Below, one piece after another: positions 63,109 through 64,000 of a DNA stretch of 64,000 bases (position 1 is the first letter of the stretch; each line of letters opens with the position of its first letter). Source of the DNA: Aminipila terrae (lineage in GTDB: Bacteria > Bacillota > Clostridia > Peptostreptococcales > Anaerovoracaceae); the NCBI RefSeq assembly GCF_010120715.1, contig NZ_CP047591.1, positions 2,852,001 through 2,916,000 of the forward strand, given 5' to 3'. The position numbers and the translations under genes were made by a program. Below the pieces are notes generated by a model that ran no database searches, had not been told where the DNA came from, and saw only the letters and a program-made list of their open reading frames with translations.

Positions 63109-64000
63109 ATGGCTATTCGAGTAATTAATGATAAATGTAAAGGCTGCAAGCTTTGTATCAAAGCATGTCCGTTTGATGCTATTGACATGGACGGAAAGCT
63201 GGCTGTAATTAATGAAAAGTGTACAGCTTGTAAAGCTTGTATTTCAAAATGCCCATTCGATGCTATTGAAAATACAGGCGGTGATGAAGTCGTTGATTTA
63301 AGTGCTTACAAGCATATCTGGGTATTTGCTGAACAAAGAGAAGGCAAGTTAATGAACGTTGCTCTTGAACTAATTGGCGAAGGTTACAGACTTGCTAAGG
63401 AAATCAGCGAAGATACTAAAGTATGTGCTGTTTTAGTTGGTGACGGAGTGGGTCACTTGGCTGACGAATGCTATGCTTATGGTGCTGACGAAGTTGTTCT
63501 TATCGAACACCCACTTCTAAAGCAGTATACAACAGATGCTTATACAAAGGCTATTACAGACGCTATTGAAGTGTATAAGCCAGAAATCGTTCTTTATGGT
63601 GCTACTCACATTGGTAGAGACCTGGCTCCAAGAATTGCAGCTAGATGCAACACAGGTCTTACTGCTGACTGTACTAGACTTGATGTTAAAGTATCAAGCT
63701 ATATTGATTACGCTAACAAGAACACTACATTAGATACATCCACATTAGACCCTAATGATACATCCACAGGAATCAAGCAGACTCGTCCTGCTTTCGGTGG
63801 TAACCTGATGGCTACAATCATTTGCCCAAGAACAAGACCTCAGATGTCAACTGTAAGACCTGGTGTAATGCAGAAGAGAGATAAGGTTGCTGGTGCAAAG
63901 GGTGTATTAACTGTATTCAAGCCTGAAATTGCTAAAGATGATATTCATGTTCAGATTGTAGAAATTGTTAAATCTGCTAAAGAAATGGTATCATTAACAG
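63109..64000 (+). CDS. etfA: Electron transfer flavoprotein subunit alpha with N-terminal ferredoxin domain (3' partial)
   Basis: The frame is open to the right edge (297 codons seen). Residues 1-60 hold a two-cluster 4Fe-4S ferredoxin domain, CKGCKLCIKACPFDAI and CTACKACISKCPFDAI. After it the EtfA domain begins KHIWVFAEQREGKLMNVALE and continues with LYGATHIGRDLAPRIAARCN and GLTADCTRLDV. The FAD-binding C-terminal domain lies beyond the window. Such ferredoxin-fused EtfA subunits are known from CarE of Acetobacterium woodii. AGGAGGAGG precedes the ATG. It is 19 bp after etfB. Confidence 0.93.
   Translation, partial: MAIRVINDKCKGCKLCIKACPFDAIDMDGKLAVINEKCTACKACISKCPFDAIENTGGDEVVDLSAYKHIWVFAEQREGKLMNVALELIGEGYRLAKEISEDTKVCAVLVGDGVGHLADECYAYGADEVVLIEHPLLKQYTTDAYTKAITDAIEVYKPEIVLYGATHIGRDLAPRIAARCNTGLTADCTRLDVKVSSYIDYANKNTTLDTSTLDPNDTSTGIKQTRPAFGGNLMATIICPRTRPQMSTVRPGVMQKRDKVAGAKGVLTVFKPEIAKDDIHVQIVEIVKSAKEMVSLT

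Noticed and set aside
1..64000. tRNA, rRNA, CRISPR arrays and insertion sequences
   Set aside because: No cloverleaf, rRNA segment, regularly spaced repeat or transposase with terminal repeats was recognised on reading both strands.

Overview
The window is low-GC DNA from a strictly anaerobic, endospore-forming Firmicute of the class Clostridia. It encodes SpoIIGA, SigE, SigG, SigF with SpoIIAA and SpoIIAB, and SigK. It also has an acyl-CoA dehydrogenase/EtfBA cluster, the GatCAB route to Gln-tRNA/Asn-tRNA, meso-diaminopimelate dehydrogenase and AGGAGG-type ribosome binding sites. Placement near the Eubacteriales 'family XIII'/Anaerovoracaceae is a guess only. No rRNA, tRNA, CRISPR array or insertion sequence was recognised.

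Layout: 0-4 kb holds a cell-wall amidase (5' truncated), a two-gene LysO-type exporter and a MoxR/VWA pair. 4-6.2 kb holds lexA under a textbook SOS box, then infC-rpmI-rplT behind an attenuated leader with an AUU start. 6.2-7.8 kb is spoIIGA-sigE. 7.9-17.3 kb is a nitrogen-assimilation block: glutamine synthetase III and an ANTAR RNA-binding regulator on the minus strand, divergent from glutamate synthase gltB-gltD. 17.4-22.5 kb is gatC-gatA-gatB, with gatB apparently fused in frame to aspS. 22.6-29 kb holds ddh, sigG, an exported FKBP/trigger-factor-like lipoprotein, ylmC, nrdR, cmk and a DUF1015 gene.

29.38-44.75 kb is the most striking region: a sigK-intervening ('skin') element of about 15.4 kb that splits sigK. 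The 3' half of sigK lies at 29.1-29.4 kb and the 5' half at 44.75-45.08 kb, in the same orientation. The two junctions share a 7-bp core in the same reading frame, and joining them gives a full-length 208-residue SigK. A large serine recombinase abuts the junction with the 5' half. The cargo does not look like a phage. It includes an isochorismatase-family hydrolase and an amino-acid permease, divergently transcribed from two sigma-54 promoters with palindromic activator sites between them; a Cache/PAS histidine kinase and a sigma-54 activator likely to drive them; a BceAB-type ABC transporter; a diguanylate cyclase; an autoregulated XRE repressor with a membrane protein; and a MORN-repeat lipoprotein. 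SigK has no pro-sequence, so excision is probably the main gate on its activity.

45.1-64 kb holds a DUF1540 gene, radC, mreBCD, a large class B PBP, a MinD-like ATPase, rodA, rny, a MATE transporter, a NifS/ThiI pair, the spoIIA operon, and an acyl-CoA dehydrogenase/EtfB/EtfA cluster whose EtfA carries an N-terminal two-cluster ferredoxin domain and runs off the end.

A technical caveat runs through 9.5-44 kb. Twelve single-base deletions, mostly in short homopolymers, break otherwise intact and often essential genes. All are of the same sign, and each repair restores a family-typical protein. They are best read as sequencing or assembly errors, so broken genes are annotated here as single genes spanning the break.
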